Below are positions 51,963 to 59,999 of a stretch of 59,999 nucleotides of DNA, one piece after another. The stretch is from Phormidesmis priestleyi BC1401 (lineage in GTDB: Bacteria > Cyanobacteriota > Cyanobacteriia > Leptolyngbyales > Leptolyngbyaceae). The translations under genes were made by a program, and so were the position numbers. The stretch's first letter is position 1. Each line of letters opens with the position of its first letter. Location of the stretch: contig NZ_LXYR01000030.1 in the NCBI RefSeq assembly GCF_001650195.1, positions 1-59,999 of the forward strand, written 5' to 3'. The notes beneath the pieces are model-generated. The model searched no databases and was not told where the DNA came from. It saw only the letters and a program-made list of their open reading frames with translations.

Positions 51963-52496
51963 CTAATTGTGTACTACGATCGCAGTGCCGATCGATGCCC
52001 AATCAAACAGCATTTCTGCATGGTCGATCGCCACATTGACGCAGCCGTGACTAACCGGAGTGCCAAATCTGCGATGCCAATAAGCACCATGAATCGCATA
52101 GCCGCCCGAATAATACATCGTAAACGGCACATCTGGCAGATCATAATTGTCTCCCTGCATTCGCGCCGATCGCAGCTTTGATTGAATCTGAAACACTCCG
52201 GTTAGCGTTGGAGTTGCGGCTTTGCCCGTTGACACAATCACGGCACGAAAGGGAGTTTTTCCTTGCCAAGCAATCAATCGCTGTTTGGTTAAGTCAACTT
52301 CAATCCAGCGTTGGTTTGATTTCTTTAACTTCATCATCGCGCTCTTAATCGAATCGGTTGCCCGCGCGATCGCGACGGGTGGTGTTTGTGTTAAAGCAGG
52401 CGTTGCCCAGATGTTAATCGGAGCGACTATAAACAGAGCACTCGCCAAAATTCCAGCGTTGCGTAACCGTCGACCATTCATGAGGCACTTGATCAT
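51963..52496 (-). CDS. L,D-transpeptidase (YkuD family)
   Basis: Makes 3-3 crosslinks or anchors proteins on peptidoglycan in the periplasm. The 177-residue protein has a signal peptide (about 1-36, ILASALFIVAPINIW) and a YkuD catalytic domain: RWIEVDLTKQRLIAWQG, VIVSTGKAATPTLTGVFQI, and the active site HGAYW...GTPVSHGCVN with Cys 152 nucleophile and His 136/His 150. Normal length for the small cyanobacterial form. The leader holds a 9-bp inverted repeat. Confidence 0.93.
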   Translation of the reverse strand: MIKCLMNGRRLRNAGILASALFIVAPINIWATPALTQTPPVAIARATDSIKSAMMKLKKSNQRWIEVDLTKQRLIAWQGKTPFRAVIVSTGKAATPTLTGVFQIQSKLRSARMQGDNYDLPDVPFTMYYSGGYAIHGAYWHRRFGTPVSHGCVNVAIDHAEMLFDWASIGTAIVVHN

Positions 52497-52565
52497 CAGT
52501 CCCTCCCATCCTTATTAATTAAATCGTGTTTGAATAGTGGCGAATGCAACCCTGCGGCACGGTCA

Positions 52566-52640
52566 AATCTCAGGCGGGAAAGAGCTAATAGACTTGTAGC
52601 ACCCTCTAAAACCCTGATCCCGGTCGATCGACCTGAGATT
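52566..52640 (-). promoter_or_regulatory. Inverted repeat in L,D-transpeptidase leader
   Basis: AATCTCAGG (52566-52574) and CCTGAGATT (52632-52640) are exact complements 57 bases apart, enclosing the 12-bp palindrome GGTCGATCGACC (52622-52633). A transcript reading towards the L,D-transpeptidase could fold here. I compared it with the c-di-AMP (ydaO) riboswitch, which often controls such enzymes, and did not find its conserved segments. Confidence 0.3.
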
Positions 52641-52673
52641 AACTACACGACTCTCCCATTAGATTCCGCTAAT

Positions 52674-53312
52674 CTACGAGACGTTTAATAGCTTCATCAG
52701 AGTGCTGGCTTGCCGCGTAATTGCCGCCCAGTTTTGAGCGTGCAGCGCGGCTTTTGGAAACAGATTTCCGGCTAGCCCGATCGCCACCGCTCCCGCATCG
52801 ATCAAATCTTGAGCAGTCTTGAAGGTGACTCCCCCGGTTGGAATCAGAGGAATTTGACCGAGGGGGGCTTGCAAACTGCGAATATAGTCCGCTCCGCCCA
52901 AAGCCTGAATTGGAAAAACCTTAACGCTGCTAGCTCCAGCTTGCCACGCGGTCAAAATTTCAGTCGGAGTCAACGCACCTGGAATGATTGGAATCTGGCG
53001 ATCGACTGCCCAGTGAATCAACTCGACATTCACATGAGGCGTAAAGACAAACGCCACCTTTGCAGCGATCGCGTCTCGCAATTGGTCTAACGTCAACACC
53101 GTTCCAGTTCCGATCGTGCAGTCCGGTAGCTCTGACTGAAGCTGTTGAATCAACTGAGACGGACGATCGCTATCCCAAGTGATCTCGATCAGCTTCATGC
53201 CCCCTGCAGCGATCGCTTTTGCCATTTGTCTGCCGAGTTCAAATTGAGGAGCACGAATCACCGCGATCGCCCGTTGCTGTTTCACCACAGTCAACCAGGA
53301 TTGAGTCTTCAT
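52674..53312 (-). CDS. eda: KDPG/KHG aldolase
   Basis: Cleaves 2-keto-3-deoxy-6-phosphogluconate to pyruvate and glyceraldehyde-3-phosphate, the key Entner-Doudoroff step now known in cyanobacteria. The 212-residue protein has the IEITWDS strand with Glu 43, TIGTGTVLTLDQ, PGALTPTEI, and VKVFPIQALGG with the Schiff-base Lys 131. Ends with the phosphate-binding TGGV loop. No edd gene is nearby. Confidence 0.92.
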   Translation of the reverse strand: MKTQSWLTVVKQQRAIAVIRAPQFELGRQMAKAIAAGGMKLIEITWDSDRPSQLIQQLQSELPDCTIGTGTVLTLDQLRDAIAAKVAFVFTPHVNVELIHWAVDRQIPIIPGALTPTEILTAWQAGASSVKVFPIQALGGADYIRSLQAPLGQIPLIPTGGVTFKTAQDLIDAGAVAIGLAGNLFPKAALHAQNWAAITRQASTLMKLLNVS

Positions 53313-53603
53313 TTTTAGTCAAATCATACTAGACAGACGATTTTATCAACGATTGGATGGAGCATGAGGTCAATCAACTCTCGGCACTTCAGACGGATTG
53401 CAGTCAAACTATTTACAAAACTATACCTCAGTCAACGTTAATCACCTCTTAATAAAGCAGTTCTAGAAAGGCTTGTTTTGCTGAAAACTGAGCGGAAGTC
53501 AGCCATTAGAGAGAAGCCGATTGAGTCATTAGAAAGAGGAAGTCTGAGCAAGCACTTTCTACTATTAGCGAGTAAGGGCAGGAAAAAACTTGAGGAAAAT
53601 AAC

Positions 53604-54581
53604 ATGGCACTTTACAAAATCAAAGACTTCGACCCAGACTATCGCGATCACTTTGATGGTCAAGATATTAAAGAATTAGATCTTTATTCTGGCGATCAAA
53701 GAATTGGCTCAGTGAACGATGCTTTAGTTGATGACGATGGAAAGTTTCGCTATCTAATCATCAACACAGGCGCATGGATCTTCGGCAAAAAAGTGATGCT
53801 CCCGATCGGACGGGCACGCATTGACTACAGCGCTCATCACGTCTATGCAGATGGCTTGACCAAGCAGCAAGTCGAAGCACTGCCAGAATTTACCGACGAT
53901 CTCAAGGTTGACTACGACAGAGAAGAAGAAGTGCGGAACATCTATCGTCCTTCCGCAGGTGCGGCGATGGGTGCTGTGGGCGCGATGGGTGCTACCTCCC
54001 TTGACGCTTCTGGTACCTTGAACACTCCGATGCCTGTTGAAGGCGCTGCCTATACCGGATCTTCAATGGGCGCAGGCGCGATCGAGACCAATGCAGATAT
54101 GAGCATGGCTCGTCCGACCTACGATCGTGACACTTACGACTACGGTATGGATGCCGACCTGTATGACATCAAAGAAAGCACAAACCCCAGCCTCAAACTT
54201 TATCAAGAGCGTCTGATTGCTAACAAAACTCGCCAAAAAACGGGTGAAGTCGCAGTCGGGAAGCGCGTCGAAACCGAAACGGCTAGAGTATCTGTACCCA
54301 TTGAGAAAGAGCGGGTCGTGATTGAGCGCACTACCCCAACTGGTAGCGCGGCTGTGACTCCTGGCAGCGAGACATTTCACGAAGGTGAAGTCGCACGCAT
54401 GGAAGTCTATGAAGAAACGCCTGACATTCACAAAGAAGCGTTTGTGCGGGAAGAAGTGCGGGTGACGAAAGTCGTCGATCAAGACACCGTAACCGCTGAA
54501 GAGCAACTTCGTCGTGAAGAACTAGATGTTGATACTCAAGGTCGTCCTGTAATCGATGGCGATACTAAGTCGCGCGTCTAA
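53604..54581 (+). CDS. PRC-barrel and DUF2382 stress-type protein
   Basis: From ATG 53604 (MALYKIKDFDPDYRDHFDGQ), preceded by GAGGAAA, the protein has 325 residues; the frame is open upstream to 53478 but that part looks untranslated. Residues 1-110 form a PRC-barrel (DIKELDLYSGDQRIGSVNDALVDDDGKFRYLIINTGAWIFGKKVMLPIG), then an Ala/Gly/Met-rich linker, then DUF2382 (about 218-320, SLKLYQERLIANKTRQKTGEVAVGKRVETE). This family (YsnF-like) is often stress-induced. The next gene has the same two domains, so they are likely paralogues. Confidence 0.9.
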   Translation: MALYKIKDFDPDYRDHFDGQDIKELDLYSGDQRIGSVNDALVDDDGKFRYLIINTGAWIFGKKVMLPIGRARIDYSAHHVYADGLTKQQVEALPEFTDDLKVDYDREEEVRNIYRPSAGAAMGAVGAMGATSLDASGTLNTPMPVEGAAYTGSSMGAGAIETNADMSMARPTYDRDTYDYGMDADLYDIKESTNPSLKLYQERLIANKTRQKTGEVAVGKRVETETARVSVPIEKERVVIERTTPTGSAAVTPGSETFHEGEVARMEVYEETPDIHKEAFVREEVRVTKVVDQDTVTAEEQLRREELDVDTQGRPVIDGDTKSRV

Positions 54582-54664
54582 GCGATCGTCTAAACCTTTT
54601 TAGATATTCTCTAAGACAGTCGGTTAGACGTTTAATCTTTTCGCTTTGAGCGCCTAACGCGAGG

Positions 54665-54693
54665 TGGGCAGGGCTATCTAGTGGCTCTGCCCA
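54665..54693 (+). terminator. Hairpin between the two DUF2382 genes
   Basis: TGGGCAGGGC (54665-54674) pairs with GCTCTGCCCA (54684-54693) around a 9-base loop, with one G-T wobble. No strong T-run follows, so it may be a weak terminator or attenuator separating the paralogues. Confidence 0.45.
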
Positions 54694-54729
54694 TGCCTTT
54701 ACAAAAAATCAGCTAACCTCATTAGATCT

Positions 54730-55635
54730 ATGAATCGTGACATTTCTGCCAAGGCGAGTCTAGGTGACCACTCAGCAACGGGTCAGTTAGGGCAAAGACT
54801 AGACCAGCTAAAAAACAAACTACAAGGCTTTGCGGTCATTGATCCAGATGGGCGTTTTGTGGGCGAGGTGACTGACATAGTGCTCAACGAGCAACAGCGT
54901 TTGCACTTGGTCGTTTCTCAGCCAGACGTAAATAACGGGCAGCGTCTTTTCTTGATTCCTAGCCGTGTTGTGAGTTGGGTACGATCGCGATCGCATACTC
55001 TCTCTATCACATTGACTCAAGCCACGATTAGAAACCTCCCAGATTATCAACTGTCTATGAACTCTTCACCCGAGCCAGATGACCAACCCCAAGAGATCGA
55101 GCTGACCTCTCTCGAAGGGTTAGAAAATCAGCCGGCTCCTGCCGAGGCTCAAGAACTGCTGGGTCATACAGCACTTCCAAAAGCGATGTCAGGAGAAGTC
55201 GTGCATGAAGAGAGCATTCGACTTTTAGAAGAACGATTAGCGGTTTCTTATAACAAACATAAGGTTGGAGAAGTTGTTGTCCGCAAAGAGATTGAAACTT
55301 ACATCATTGAAGTTCCTGTTCGGCGTGAGAAATTGATTGTCGAGCAAATTAGCCCAGACTATAAACAACTAGCAGAAATCGATTTAGGACACGGCGAAAT
55401 TGAAGGTTTAGAACTCAGAGACTATCAGTTAAATGATTTACAAACTCATTCAAATTTAACGATTGGCGGTGAGTTTTCTTCACCTAAAACGGCTGCCTGG
55501 TTGCTTGACTCGATCGCTCACCAAGCCCAACCGGGTTGCAAAAAGATTCGGATTGAAATCGAATTAGACGATCAGAGTCACCTTGATTTATATCAGGGCT
55601 GGTTCGATCGCTGCTCAATTCGCAAAGAACCGTAG
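54730..55635 (+). CDS. PRC-barrel and DUF2382 protein, paralogue
   Basis: A 301-residue protein. PRC-barrel-like region at about 30-105 (GFAVIDPDGRFVGEVTDIVLNEQQRLHLVVSQPD), a Pro/Glu-rich linker, DUF2382 (about 158-215, SIRLLEERLAVSYNKHKVGEVVVRKEIETYIIEVPVRREKLIVEQI) and an extra C-terminal domain (about 240-301) not seen in the neighbour. Same strand as the preceding gene, 148 bases away with a hairpin between. It converges with the amidase, its stop two bases away. Confidence 0.87.
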   Translation: MNRDISAKASLGDHSATGQLGQRLDQLKNKLQGFAVIDPDGRFVGEVTDIVLNEQQRLHLVVSQPDVNNGQRLFLIPSRVVSWVRSRSHTLSITLTQATIRNLPDYQLSMNSSPEPDDQPQEIELTSLEGLENQPAPAEAQELLGHTALPKAMSGEVVHEESIRLLEERLAVSYNKHKVGEVVVRKEIETYIIEVPVRREKLIVEQISPDYKQLAEIDLGHGEIEGLELRDYQLNDLQTHSNLTIGGEFSSPKTAAWLLDSIAHQAQPGCKKIRIEIELDDQSHLDLYQGWFDRCSIRKEP

Positions 55636-55637
55636 GA

Positions 55638-57053
55638 TTAGCCGCTGGTTTCACCAAATTTTGGACGACTTCCAATCCACGGTTGCGCCGCTTCGATTTG
55701 TGCTGCTAACGAGAGAATCGTCACTTCATCGGCGGGGCGACCGACTAGCTGAATTCCGATCGGCAGACCCTTTGAATCAAACCCAGCAGGCAGTGAGATG
55801 GCAGGTTGTCCGCTCACGTTAAAAGCTGGGCAGGGCGCGATCCAGCGGATGATGTGCTCGATCGTCTTTGCCGGACTTAGCTTTGCCCACTCACCGACTC
55901 GAATAGTTGGGTGCAAATAAGTGGGCGTGAGCAACACATCAAACGGCTCGATTAACTGAACGACTTGGCGAGCAAATCGCTGAAGTTGATGGATCGATCT
56001 TATATATTGCCCTCCTGTCGTAAAACGTGCTCGGAGCCACAGCCATCGATTGACTCGCTCTAAGAAAAATGGGGGAATGCCAACATCGGTTTGAGTGCGC
56101 CAAATGGTGATAAAAGGCTCGATCAAATCACCAAAGTTTGGGGTGACTGATTCGATGTCGTGACCCAACCCTTCGAGCAGGTGCGCCATTTTTTGCACCG
56201 CATCGCGACAGATTGGATCGGCATCTCCGATCGGCAAAAATGACGTGATGCAGCCGATTCTCAATCTGCCTGGAGTAGTTTGAGTTGCCGCTAAAAAAGA
56301 CGGCTCAGGGTTAGGAAGCCAATAAGGATCGCCTGTCACATACCCAGATGTGACATCTAAAAACGCGGCAACATCTGCAACCGTATGGGCGATCGGTCCG
56401 TTGACTGCACAGCCTCCCAAATAGTCACCCACTGGCGCATTTGAGATTCTGCCTCGCGAAGGTTTTAGCCCAACCAAACCACAGCAAGCTGCCGGACCGC
56501 GAATCGAGCCGCCGCCATCAGACCCTTGAGCGATCGCACAAAATCCTGCGGCGACGGCTGCGGCTGACCCGCCACTTGACCCGCCAGGCGTGTAGTCTAA
56601 ATTCCAGGGATTGCGGGCAGGAGGAAACCCAGGTGGCTCTGTATAAGGAAACGAACCGAGCTGAGAGGTTGCCGTCTTGCCCAAGATTACAAACCCGGCT
56701 TGCCTGATTTTTGTTACGACTAAATCATCATATTTAGCAATGTTTTTCTGAAGGGCAATCTTCACCCCGCCTGAATACGGCACCTCTGCAACCGGATTGA
56801 GATCTTTAACGGCGATCGGAACGCCAAAAAAAGGTGGTAACTCTGAAATATCCCCGGTTAGCTGCTCGGTTTTGAGAGTGGCATCAGCGATCGCCCGATC
56901 GCTCATCACGGTGAAAAAACTGCCCAACTGCGAGTCTAGCTGCTGAATGCGCTGTAGATAGAGTTGAGTCAGTTCGAGGGGAGAAATTTCTTTAGTGCGG
57001 ATCAGCCGAGCTTGATCCAACGCTGAAGTGAATGCTAAGTCAGCTAAATTCAT
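55638..57053 (-). CDS. Amidase (amidase signature family)
   Basis: A 471-residue hydrolase with the Ser-cisSer-Lys triad: Lys 83 in GVPIAVKDLNP, the Gly-Ser-rich PGGSSGGSAAAVAAGF (cis-Ser at 159/160) and the nucleophile Ser 183 in GSDGGGSIRGPAAC. The segments GKTATSQLGSFPYTEPPGFPPARNPWNLDYT and GLKPSRGRIS are typical of general amidases (6-aminohexanoate/indoleacetamide hydrolase group). It is shorter than GatA at its C-terminus and lacks gatB nearby, so it is probably not GatA. Substrate unknown. Confidence 0.88.
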   Translation of the reverse strand: MNLADLAFTSALDQARLIRTKEISPLELTQLYLQRIQQLDSQLGSFFTVMSDRAIADATLKTEQLTGDISELPPFFGVPIAVKDLNPVAEVPYSGGVKIALQKNIAKYDDLVVTKIRQAGFVILGKTATSQLGSFPYTEPPGFPPARNPWNLDYTPGGSSGGSAAAVAAGFCAIAQGSDGGGSIRGPAACCGLVGLKPSRGRISNAPVGDYLGGCAVNGPIAHTVADVAAFLDVTSGYVTGDPYWLPNPEPSFLAATQTTPGRLRIGCITSFLPIGDADPICRDAVQKMAHLLEGLGHDIESVTPNFGDLIEPFITIWRTQTDVGIPPFFLERVNRWLWLRARFTTGGQYIRSIHQLQRFARQVVQLIEPFDVLLTPTYLHPTIRVGEWAKLSPAKTIEHIIRWIAPCPAFNVSGQPAISLPAGFDSKGLPIGIQLVGRPADEVTILSLAAQIEAAQPWIGSRPKFGETSG

Positions 57054-57192
57054 GCCGTGGTATCAGAGAAAAGAGCAGAGAGAACTATGGGCGATCGTAC
57101 CCTCAGTTTAGAAGACTGCCCAACCAAATTATTCTCATTTTTTTGCGGTTTAATAATAGAGTGAACGTACTTTTTTATACAGTAGAGCCGCT

Positions 57193-57633
57193 ATGATTTT
57201 AATGAAATCTCGATCGCGTCTTCAGTCCGCTTTGAGCCGCGTCTCGATCGCTCTTGGCATCTGTTGTTTTACAGTCTTTCCAGCACAGTCGCAGACAGTT
57301 TCTAGCAAATCCAATCAGCCTTTGCTGCTTGCCCAAGCGATTCCAAACTACTGCCGCAAAAGTGAGAGCACCTTTTTGACAATGGAAACCAAAAGCTATT
57401 GGGTGAGCATCTGCGGCGGAGATAATCCCAATTCTTATGTAGGAGTCAGCAAAAAAGACCGTCGGCAAAGCATTCGGGTGCCTCTAAAAGACTTCGACCC
57501 ACGAGGCAATTACTTTTATGCGGTTAACAAAGACGTTGAATACATTCTGGCTAAAACGCCTAAAGGAAACTTTCTCACCGTCACCAGAGGCACTCGTGAA
57601 CTGCTGAGAGAACCTGTGTTAAAAGGATGGTAG
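57193..57633 (+). CDS. Small exported protein, unknown function
   Basis: A 146-residue protein with a signal peptide (MILMKSRSRLQSALSRVSIALGICCFTVFPAQSQT; start could also be ATG 57202). The mature part has two to three beta-rich segments (SYWVSICGGDNPNSYVGVSKKD, ..DVEYILAKTPKGNFLTVTRG) and two cysteines (YCRKSES, SICGG). It resembles short secreted proteins common in cyanobacteria without a known role. The PCP_red gene starts 15 bases later on the same strand. Confidence 0.75.
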   Translation: MILMKSRSRLQSALSRVSIALGICCFTVFPAQSQTVSSKSNQPLLLAQAIPNYCRKSESTFLTMETKSYWVSICGGDNPNSYVGVSKKDRRQSIRVPLKDFDPRGNYFYAVNKDVEYILAKTPKGNFLTVTRGTRELLREPVLKGW

Positions 57634-57648
57634 TGTTTGAGGCAAATC

Positions 57649-57816
57649 ATGAGCGACCCGATCGTGTGGACTAGCGAAGCAGAGGCAAAACTGAAAGAAA
57701 TTCCGTTTTTTGTGCGCCCAGCCGCCCGTAAGAAAATTGAGAAGTTTGCCCTCGAAGCAGGCGCGACCCAAATCACGATCGAGGTTTATGAGCAAGCCAA
57801 GAAAAAGTTTGGCTAA
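57649..57816 (+). CDS. PCP_red domain protein (55 aa)
   Basis: ATG 57649 to TAA 57816: MSDPIVWTSEAEAKLKEIPF continuing FVRPAARKKIEKFALEAGA and ending KKKFG. This matches the PCP_red family, the C-terminal domain of the light-independent protochlorophyllide reductase B subunit (ChlB), here as a stand-alone peptide, as found in many cyanobacteria. Pattern W..EA...L..IP.FVR..ar..iE..A...G...IT.e....A. Function of the stand-alone form is not settled. Confidence 0.85.
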   Translation: MSDPIVWTSEAEAKLKEIPFFVRPAARKKIEKFALEAGATQITIEVYEQAKKKFG

Positions 57817-57889
57817 CCGTGCAGAGACAGGTGAGAAATCCTTCAAAAGGAGAGGTTGCAGACCTTGAGAATTTCTTAAGCTTAGATGG

Positions 57890-59437
57890 GTGATCGCGTT
57901 AGACTTTGTTGGAGAAGCGAAGTCGCACGCCGTCTGTCTTAAAACTCAGAGGTACGCAGTGGATTTAGGGACGATAGAAACGCTCACTCACCTGTCTCAA
58001 GGGTCTCCAGAACCAATTACTGGAACCGAATCTCTATTTCCCTCAGCAACCGAGCCAGATTCTAAAATCCCGAAAGATGCGCTGCGGACTAGCTTAAGAG
58101 CTTCGACGATCGACGGGGTGTTTGCAACGATTTTCTCCAACATTGTCGGCGGTGTGTTGCTCAGTAATTTTTTGGTAGAGCTGCACGCCAGTCCAGTCGA
58201 AATTGGGCTATCGGCATCGATTCCGATGGTGGCAAACTTGATTCAGCCATTGGGTGCCTACTGGAGCGATCGGACTCGCAGCCGCCACATGTACTGCTAT
58301 TGGATTTATACTCCTGCTCGTTTGATCTGGTTGCTGCTAGTCGCTGGCATCGCGATCGCTAGTTGGAAACACCTAGACTCGCATCTGCTGGTGCAGTGGA
58401 CGCTGCTGATCGTCTGTGCCACCCACCTTCTAGGAGCACTGGGAAGCGCTGCCTGGTTAAGCTGGCTGGCAGTGCTAGTGCCCAGGCGACTGCGAGGACG
58501 ATATTTTGGAATTCGCAACAGTGCCGCAAGTTTGACGTGCTTGATCGCAGTGCCGATCGCGGGAGTCATCGTGTCGGTTTATCCGCGTGGCACGATCGAG
58601 GGCTATGGATTCGTCGTGTTCTTAGGAATCATTGCCGGGCTGGTGAGTCTGAACTATCAGTGGTTCATGGTCGATGTAGATCCGCAAGAGCAAAAAGCGG
58701 CAGCGAAGGTCACCGATGAAAAACTGGTAAGCGCTGCGAATCCCCAACCCGTAACCTCTAGAATCAACTCCATTGCGACCTTACCCATTTTGCAAGACGG
58801 CAACTTTCTGCGGTTCTTGCTCTACTTTGGCGTATGGATGTTTGCCGTTAATCTCAGCGCGCCTTTCTTTAACCTTTATATGCTGGATAACCTGGCGATC
58901 GACGTGACCTGGGTGACGCTTTACAACAGTCTGACGGCTGGCGCAAACCTGCTAATGCTGATCTTTTGGGGCAAACTTGTCGATCGGGTGGGCAATCGAT
59001 CGCTGCTCTTGCTCGTCGGAATTTTGGTTGCCGTCACGCCGCTCCTGTGGTTGGGAACCGGAGCAAACACCCTCTCGCTCTGGCTGTGGCTACCATTACT
59101 GCACATTCTCAGTGGTGGAACTTGGGCAGCGATCGACCTGTGCAACAACAATATTCAACTGGGGATCGCTCCGGTCAAACATCAGGCGAGTTATTTTGCG
59201 GTGGCAGCCGCGATCGCGGGTGTGAGCGGTGCTTTAGGCACAACGGCTGGCGGATATCTTGCCCAGTTCACAAGTTACGGTGGTTTACCTGGGATGTTTG
59301 CCCTCTCTAGTGTCGTGCGATTAGTGGCGCTGTTGCCGTTGGTGTTTGTACATGAGTCACAGGAACATTCCATTCGACAGGTGATCAAATCATTGCTGCC
59401 ATCAAACAATACTTCGGACAGTTTTAGGCGGCGATAG
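57890..59437 (+). CDS. MFS transporter
   Basis: A 515-residue membrane protein with about 12 predicted helices (from about residue 75 on) and a soluble N-terminus. Start GTG 57890 gives a long leader; a start nearer ALRTSLRASTIDGVFATIFS is possible. MFS-type signatures: GAYWSDRTRSRHMYC between helices 2 and 3, VPRRLRGRYFGIRNS, and GKLVDRVGNRSLLLL in the second half. Substrate unknown. The C-terminal residues overlap the end of the adjacent IS transposase on the other strand, so the native end may have been replaced. Confidence 0.85.
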   Translation: MIALDFVGEAKSHAVCLKTQRYAVDLGTIETLTHLSQGSPEPITGTESLFPSATEPDSKIPKDALRTSLRASTIDGVFATIFSNIVGGVLLSNFLVELHASPVEIGLSASIPMVANLIQPLGAYWSDRTRSRHMYCYWIYTPARLIWLLLVAGIAIASWKHLDSHLLVQWTLLIVCATHLLGALGSAAWLSWLAVLVPRRLRGRYFGIRNSAASLTCLIAVPIAGVIVSVYPRGTIEGYGFVVFLGIIAGLVSLNYQWFMVDVDPQEQKAAAKVTDEKLVSAANPQPVTSRINSIATLPILQDGNFLRFLLYFGVWMFAVNLSAPFFNLYMLDNLAIDVTWVTLYNSLTAGANLLMLIFWGKLVDRVGNRSLLLLVGILVAVTPLLWLGTGANTLSLWLWLPLLHILSGGTWAAIDLCNNNIQLGIAPVKHQASYFAVAAAIAGVSGALGTTAGGYLAQFTSYGGLPGMFALSSVVRLVALLPLVFVHESQEHSIRQVIKSLLPSNNTSDSFRRR

Positions 59438-59999
59438 TGCCGTAATCGCAAAGGGTTGAGTAGTTGGGATGGGATTTAATCAAGCTTGGCTCCAAGTCTA
59501 AGGTGGCAATAAATCGTTCAAGTAGGTGTTGATTGAGGGCACGACGCTTAACGCTTGCCATTGAGAATACAAATGGGTCTTGACCGGTGTGCTGGGGATG
59601 CGCGTCGAACTTCGCTAGATTGAGGGCGGTAAAACTGGCATTGAAATGAAAGTCCAACTTCAAGAGGTCACGGGCTTGACAATCACTCAGACCCGTAAAC
59701 TGCTTGGCATCGCGGAAGAGAAATTCAATCCCGAAGCGCAATTTATAGAACTGAATAATCTGCTTGGGGGCTTGCTCAACATCGGTACTGAACAGCAGGC
59801 AGGTGCGGACTCGGTTCGGAACGCGACGGTCAACTAGGTAGGCGACTCGAATCTCCCGCTTCAAGGAGACGTGCCACAATCGGGCAGTGTAGAGGTCAAC
59901 CTGGGGTTGCACGGTTTCCACAAAGGTGAAGTGACTGAGGTCTGTCAGGTCAACTTTGCCGTCGTACTTGCGCGGTCTGCCTCGTTGCTTCTGCACCCC
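59424..59999 (-). mobile_element. IS4-type transposase, C-terminal part (cut by window end)
   Basis: At least 190 residues of a DDE transposase: QKQRGRPRKYDGKVDLTDLSHFTFVETVQPQVDLYTARL, then VRTCLLFSTDVEQAPKQIIQFYKLRFGIEFLFRDAKQFTGLSDCQAR, with the conserved catalytic Glu in RFGIEFLFRDAKQ (YREK-like), and FNASFTALNLAKFD. The start is outside the window. The right end and inverted repeat of the element should be near 59400. Its stop overlaps the MFS stop by 14 bases, so the insertion reached the 3' end of that gene. Confidence 0.85.

Noticed and set aside
54063-54506. 147-codon minus-strand ORF
   Set aside because: Antisense shadow of the DUF2382 region of the PRC-barrel gene, Phe/His-rich as expected of such shadows.
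1-59999. tRNA, rRNA, tmRNA, RNase P or 6S RNA genes
   Set aside because: Gaps were read for these; no cloverleaf or conserved core was recognised. A tRNAscan/Infernal run would be decisive.

Overview
The window is chromosomal DNA from a cyanobacterium, probably a filamentous Leptolyngbya-like form (the genus is a guess). The evidence is the very frequent HIP1-type GCGATCGC octamers, the photosynthetic genes (ndhH, ycf3, a PCP_red-domain protein), sucrose-phosphate phosphatase, the DUF2993, DUF3082 and DUF2382 families, and many TPR proteins. No rRNA or tRNA gene was seen.

Layout. 1-5 kb: a small accessory ORF, hemJ, a 513-base gap with four DnaA-box-like TTTTCCACA sites, then a minus-strand operon purM-rsmA-ispE-DUF3082. 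5-12 kb: an RlpA-like protein, a MidA-family methyltransferase, ndhH with a clear terminator, and a Uma2-rsmH overlap. 11.8-18.7 kb: a large hybrid sensor kinase, the decayed remains of a second kinase/response-regulator pair, a dispersed repeat, an exported Cys-rich protein and tex. 18.7-22 kb: a small defence-like island with a DUF104/PIN toxin-antitoxin pair, an antitoxin followed by a truncated MazF-like stub, and a complete retron. 22-34 kb: TPR proteins, a zincin protease, an SDR, ruvC, an NTPase/TPR pair with freshly duplicated repeats, a gene-poor repeat zone (heptad-encoding 21-bp repeats and a MITE nested in another repeat), then pheS and surE. 34-40 kb: a zinc-ribbon membrane protein, hom, and a small integron-like cassette array with two attC sites, preceded by 40-bp tandem repeats. 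40-60 kb: gatC, ycf3, ruvA, spp, mobA, a RelB/ParE-type pair, a STAND NTPase, an L,D-transpeptidase, eda, two DUF2382 stress-type proteins, an amidase, a PCP_red small protein, an MFS transporter and the end of an IS transposase.

The most interesting system is the retron at 20011-21971. A TATAAT box sits just before a 14-bp a1 repeat. A folded msr-msd region follows, then a perfectly complementary a2 repeat. The reverse transcriptase carries the retron NAxxH and VTG signatures and YADD, and is fused to a C-terminal TOPRIM domain (Ec67/retron-Eco2-like architecture). The a2 repeat lies inside the 5' end of the longest ORF, so the true RT start is probably ATG 20214, giving 585 aa. The second is the attC-bounded cassette array at 37661-40018, which carries genes of unknown function and has no integrase in the window.
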